Origin: Bacteroides sp.
GTDB lineage: Bacteria > Bacteroidota > Bacteroidia > Bacteroidales > Bacteroidaceae
Assembly (NCBI GenBank): GCA_030151635.1
Contig: JASLDF010000111.1
Span: forward strand, 1 to 9,995
Reading direction: 5' to 3'
Length of the DNA: 9,995 nt
Shown piece after piece: positions 7,868 to 9,995 of this stretch; position 1 is the stretch's first letter, and each line of letters starts with the position of its first letter. A program made the translations under genes and the position numbers. The notes beneath the pieces are model-generated. The model saw nothing but the letters and a program-made list of their open reading frames with translations, had not been told where the DNA came from and ran no database searches.

Positions 7868-8833
7868 TTATTTTTTCAAGATTCTAAAATGTTCACCTTC
7901 CTCAATTACTGTAAGAACAGATACCCTGTCTATAAATTTTAAGATGTCTTTAAATGAATCTGTATCGATTGAGAATGTGAAGCGATATCCATTTGAAATG
8001 TTTTTATCGCATAGTATTTTCTTTCCATACCATCTTTCAAGTCGTGGTATAATGACGGATAAGGGCTGATCAATAAAAGTTAGAGCTTGTTTTTCTCTCC
8101 ACGAAATATAGGTGTCGGCATCTATTTCTTCAATCTTATGACAATCGCCCTTTATTGAAAGTTTGTGGTTAGGAGTCAGTATAAATTCATTTTCGCCATT
8201 ATTCGTTTGAGTAGGTAGTGTTACTTTAATATTTCCGTTAAGCAAGGTTGTTTCTGCTGACTTTTCTTCGGTAAATGAGAAAATTTCAAAAGCTGTGCCC
8301 AGTGCCATTACTTCCATTTTAGGAGTTGTTACGATGAAGGGATTTTCTGTGTTTTGTGCTACCTCAAAGAAACCTTGTCCTTCCAGTTTTACTCTTCGTT
8401 CTTTGTTTGTAAACTTGTTAGGATAGGTCAACTTACTATCAGGACCTAGAAGAACTGTTGTTCCATCGGGTAATTCAAGACGTTGAATGTGCTGAAGACC
8501 ATTACTCCAAACACACATTTGCTGTTGATTGATGAGCGAGAAATCGAATTTAATAAACCAAAAAAGGCTGCTGATGAAAATCCCCAACATAAGTGATGCT
8601 GCAATATATCGCCAATGCAAAAGCTTTGATGTTGTTTTGGAGGAGCTGAATAGTTGTTTCTCAATTTTTGAAAGGGTAGCCTTCTTGTCAAATGCTTTCG
8701 GTTTGTCATTACTGGTTAACTCCCAAATCTGTTCTTGCGTTCGCATAGATTGACTTGAATTTAACAACTCTTTTTCTGTCTCCGCTTCTAATGTGTGGTT
8801 TAGAATTTTATGTAACGTCTCTTTTTTATTCAT
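7868..8833 (-). CDS. FecR-family transmembrane anti-sigma factor
   Basis: This 321-residue single-pass inner-membrane regulator is expected to hold the neighbouring ECF sigma factor until the SusC STN domain signals. Residues 1-70 form a hydrophilic, helical cytoplasmic sigma-binding region. A transmembrane segment lies at about 72-94 (YIAASLMLGIFISSLFWFI). The periplasmic FecR domain spans ~113-206 (RLELPDGTTVLLGPDSKLTYP; GQGFFEV at 152-158; FIVTTPKMEVMALGTAFEI). A DUF4974-like C-terminal domain spans ~251-320 (FIDQPLSVIIPRLERWYGKKI; FKDILKFIDRVSVLTV), the usual STN-contacting module in Bacteroidota. I chose the ATG at 8831-8833 (MNKKETLHK) over an in-frame GTG four codons upstream (8845). 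It lies 81 nt after the sigma gene and 134 nt before SusC, all on the same strand. The chain appears complete. Confidence 0.94.
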   Translation of the reverse strand: MNKKETLHKILNHTLEAETEKELLNSSQSMRTQEQIWELTSNDKPKAFDKKATLSKIEKQLFSSSKTTSKLLHWRYIAASLMLGIFISSLFWFIKFDFSLINQQQMCVWSNGLQHIQRLELPDGTTVLLGPDSKLTYPNKFTNKERRVKLEGQGFFEVAQNTENPFIVTTPKMEVMALGTAFEIFSFTEEKSAETTLLNGNIKVTLPTQTNNGENEFILTPNHKLSIKGDCHKIEEIDADTYISWREKQALTFIDQPLSVIIPRLERWYGKKILCDKNISNGYRFTFSIDTDSFKDILKFIDRVSVLTVIEEGEHFRILKK

Positions 8834-8836
8834 TGT

Positions 8837-8850
8837 ATAAAGCACTTTAT
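8837..8850. repeat. Small dyad just upstream of the FecR start
   Basis: ATAAAG (8837-8842) and CTTTAT (8845-8850) form a 6-bp inverted repeat with a 2-nt spacer, three bases upstream of the chosen FecR ATG. It could be a regulator site or translation-limiting structure, but AT-rich dyads of this size also occur by chance. Confidence 0.3.
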
Positions 8851-8914
8851 TTTGTGCATCTACTATAAATACGGATAAAGCCTAGTGATACCCTATATCG
8901 AAAATGAAATAAAG

Positions 8915-9469
8915 TTAAAAAAAGAGTGTTATAAGGTATAAGTGCTCTCTTAAGTGTTTCAAAGCGCGGGTGATAGAAGCTTCGACACTTTTTAAACTAA
9001 TGTCAAGCTGTACAGCAATTTCTCTATTGGTAAGATTATTTTGCCGACTAAGGGTGAATATCTCTTTGCACCGTGGAGGAAGTTGCTCGATAAGTTCGTC
9101 AATAAAGTCGGATAAATCTGACGCGGCAATATCTTCTTCTACATCCTGATCCGAGGCATGTTCTAATGCAGAAATTAAAGATAGTTGGTAGAAGTCAGTT
9201 TTGTGTTTTCGAAATCTATCGAAAATCAAGTTCCTAGTAATAATAAAGAGGTAGCCTTTGAGGTTTTTTAATTCATTAATGGAGTGTCGGTTAAGCCACA
9301 ATTTAATAAAAACCTCTTGTACAATTTCATCGGTAAATTCTGGGGTCACATAGAGAGCACTAAAACTAGCTATATGATCGGCATATAGTTCGTAGATGTG
9401 TGTAAAAGCTGTATGATTATCTTTTTTTAGAAGTTTAATTAATTGCCTGTCTTCTATGGTTGTGCTCAC
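8915..9469 (-). CDS. ECF-type RNA polymerase sigma-70 factor of a SusC/FecR signalling system
   Basis: This 184-residue cytoplasmic sigma factor contains only regions 2 and 4, as in ECF sigmas. Region 2 spans ~10-90: DEIVQEVFIKLW at 47-58 is the core-binding/-10 helix area, and GYLFIITRNLIFDRFRK at 72-88 follows it. After an acidic linker (~104-120), region 4 spans ~122-175 with LPPRCKEIFTL and a helix-turn-helix at NLTNREIAVQLDISLKSVEASITRAL (145-170). Its place directly upstream of FecR and an STN-containing SusC fits the Bacteroidota SusC-associated ECF type (often called ECF21). The start is a GTG (9467-9469): the protein has no internal Met, and upstream in frame there is only a short run of codons back to a TGA. 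The 3' end has seven T in a row just before the TAA. Likely targets are the susC promoter and perhaps its own. Confidence 0.95.
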   Translation of the reverse strand: MSTTIEDRQLIKLLKKDNHTAFTHIYELYADHIASFSALYVTPEFTDEIVQEVFIKLWLNRHSINELKNLKGYLFIITRNLIFDRFRKHKTDFYQLSLISALEHASDQDVEEDIAASDLSDFIDELIEQLPPRCKEIFTLSRQNNLTNREIAVQLDISLKSVEASITRALKHLREHLYLITLFF

Positions 9470-9500
9470 AGTGGTGGACGATTTAAAATTAGTTCAACAT

Positions 9501-9508
9501 CAAAGTAA
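9501..9508 (-). promoter_or_regulatory. Candidate -7 element for the sigma-factor gene
   Basis: On the minus strand this reads TTACTTTG, a 7 of 8 match to the Bacteroidota housekeeping -7 consensus TAnnTTTG. It sits 31 nt upstream of the GTG start. About 21 nt further upstream is only a weak TTAG in place of the -33 TTTG. Position and match are reasonable, but this may be chance in AT-rich DNA. Confidence 0.35.
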
Positions 9509-9603
9509 ATGAAAAATAATGTTAACTAACGTGCTTTTTTACTTAAAATATTTTACACACTGTACTTGTTCAATAGAATGAAAGGATATAAAACACGTAT
9601 ATA

Positions 9604-9639
9604 ATTACTAATCAGCATTAGTAATATTTTCAATATTAC
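9604..9639. repeat. Two overlapping perfect inverted repeats upstream of the sigma gene
   Basis: ATTACTAAT (9604-9612) and ATTAGTAAT (9617-9625) form a perfect 9-bp dyad with a 4-nt spacer. GTAATATT (9621-9628) and AATATTAC (9632-9639) form a second perfect 8-bp dyad with a 3-nt spacer. The two share 9621-9625, so as RNA the hairpins exclude each other. As DNA they give three alternating ATTAC/GTAAT half-sites. They lie 135-170 nt upstream of the sigma start. A paired operator or a switchable leader are both possible; neither is shown. Confidence 0.55.
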
Positions 9640-9887
9640 GTTTTACTTTCACATAGGCAGAGGATGTTGATGGGTTCTTTTGCTTTTAAGGATGAAAGAA
9701 GTTGTAGATTTTCCACCCTTATTTAGAAAGCTACCACCTAGTTTTTACTTTACTATGATAAAATGTTTTTTTTATAAGGAGTATCGATATAGAAAGAACA
9801 TACTGATGCATTGGGGTAACATTAGTGCAGGTATTAGTATACCACAAATTTATCAACCAAAAGCATTTTATATTTTACAGAAAGCCT
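9640..9887. other. AT-rich intergenic stretch without a supported gene
   Basis: Between the overlapping dyads and the right-edge promoter I see no convincing gene on either strand. One short plus-strand frame (9680-9916) is open, but its product has no recognisable family and it runs through the promoter at 9888-9895. The minus strand has one isolated TAAATTTG (9845-9852) matching the -7 consensus with no -33 partner. No RNA gene is recognisable. Confidence 0.5.
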
Positions 9888-9895
9888 TACCTTTG
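9888..9895 (+). promoter_or_regulatory. Bacteroidota -7 promoter element facing right
   Basis: TACCTTTG, followed by C, matches the TAnnTTTG consensus exactly and has the common extended form ending TTTGC. A T-rich stretch about 19-20 nt upstream (9866-9869) is a weak -33 counterpart. Transcription would start near 9900-9905 and give a leader of roughly 80 nt. The gene would begin at ATG 9983 (reads MKQK before the window ends) or ATG 9979 (MYETK), too little to identify. Confidence 0.6.
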
Positions 9896-9920
9896 CACCC
9901 GCTAAATAAATTATAAATTC

Positions 9921-9947
9921 ATTTCTGTCGTTTCCTAAGGCAGAAAT
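9921..9947 (+). ncRNA. Stem-loop in the 5' leader of the gene beyond the right edge
   Basis: ATTTCTGTC (9921-9929) pairs with GGCAGAAAT (9939-9947) over 9 bp with one G-U wobble and a 9-nt loop. It lies ~15-25 nt after the expected transcription start of the plus-strand promoter and ~30-35 nt before the candidate starts. No T tract follows, so it is not a terminator. I do not recognise a known riboswitch; it is a structured leader of unknown role. Confidence 0.4.
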
Positions 9948-9995
9948 CGTGTGCTTGGTCAACCACGTAAAAAACAAGATGTATGAAACAAAAAT

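Noticed and set aside
8834..8845. GTG at 8845 as the FecR start (adds four residues)
   Set aside because: An ATG four codons later gives the usual hydrophilic N-terminus (MNKKETLHK), and neither start has a strong ribosome-binding site to favour the GTG.
8917..8924. Run of Ts at the 3' end of the sigma gene as a frameshift or terminator signal
   Set aside because: There is no stem-loop just before it and the stop follows immediately, so slippage would change only the last residues.
9845..9852. Minus-strand TAAATTTG as a promoter for the sigma gene
   Set aside because: It matches the -7 consensus but has no TTG-like -33 element at the right spacing and lies ~375 nt from the start; a match of this kind is expected by chance in AT-rich DNA.
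9680..9916. Plus-strand open frame of 78 codons in the right intergenic region
   Set aside because: It begins at TTG (next ATG at 9692), has no recognisable family or motif, is rich in Phe/Tyr/Lys as random AT-rich sequence would be, and runs through the good promoter element at 9888-9895.

Overview
This 10 kb window looks like a chromosomal segment of a Bacteroidota organism, probably a Bacteroidales/Marinilabiliales-type or related glycan degrader. The reasons are a SusC/SusD pair, an ECF sigma/FecR pair, an S1 sulfatase, AT-rich DNA (about 60% A+T by eye), little Shine-Dalgarno signal before the starts, and a TAnnTTTG-type promoter element. The genus cannot be fixed from this sequence.

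Layout. At the left edge (1-564, + strand) is the 3' part of a gene for a membrane protein with two zinc-ribbon-like cysteine modules and a Ser/Gly tail. It resembles the C-terminus of TPM-domain (YgcG-like) proteins. A strong intrinsic terminator follows. From 9469 down to 806 on the minus strand lies one five-gene polysaccharide-utilisation-type locus. In transcription order it encodes an ECF sigma factor, a FecR-type anti-sigma factor, a SusC-like TonB-dependent transporter with an N-terminal STN domain, a SusD-like lipoprotein, and a serine-type S1 sulfatase. The last three genes are tightly packed (gaps of 11 and 17 nt), and the unit ends at a 13-bp stem-loop. The right edge (9470-9995) is a long, gene-poor intergenic region. 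It holds overlapping dyads and a good plus-strand promoter that faces a gene lying beyond the window.

How the genes work together (inference from family knowledge). SusD and SusC bind a sulfated oligosaccharide at the outer membrane and import it. Ligand binding is passed through the STN domain to periplasmic FecR, which frees the sigma factor to transcribe the susC-susD-sulfatase genes. The periplasmic sulfatase then removes sulfate ester groups. No glycoside hydrolase or polysaccharide lyase is visible, so the locus depends on enzymes encoded elsewhere or on a ligand that needs only desulfation. I see no RNA genes, mobile elements, CRISPR arrays or clearly novel system. The most interesting points are the sulfatase-only composition, the Ser-type sulfatase with Gly in place of the usual His in GKWHLG, and the structured non-coding stretches.
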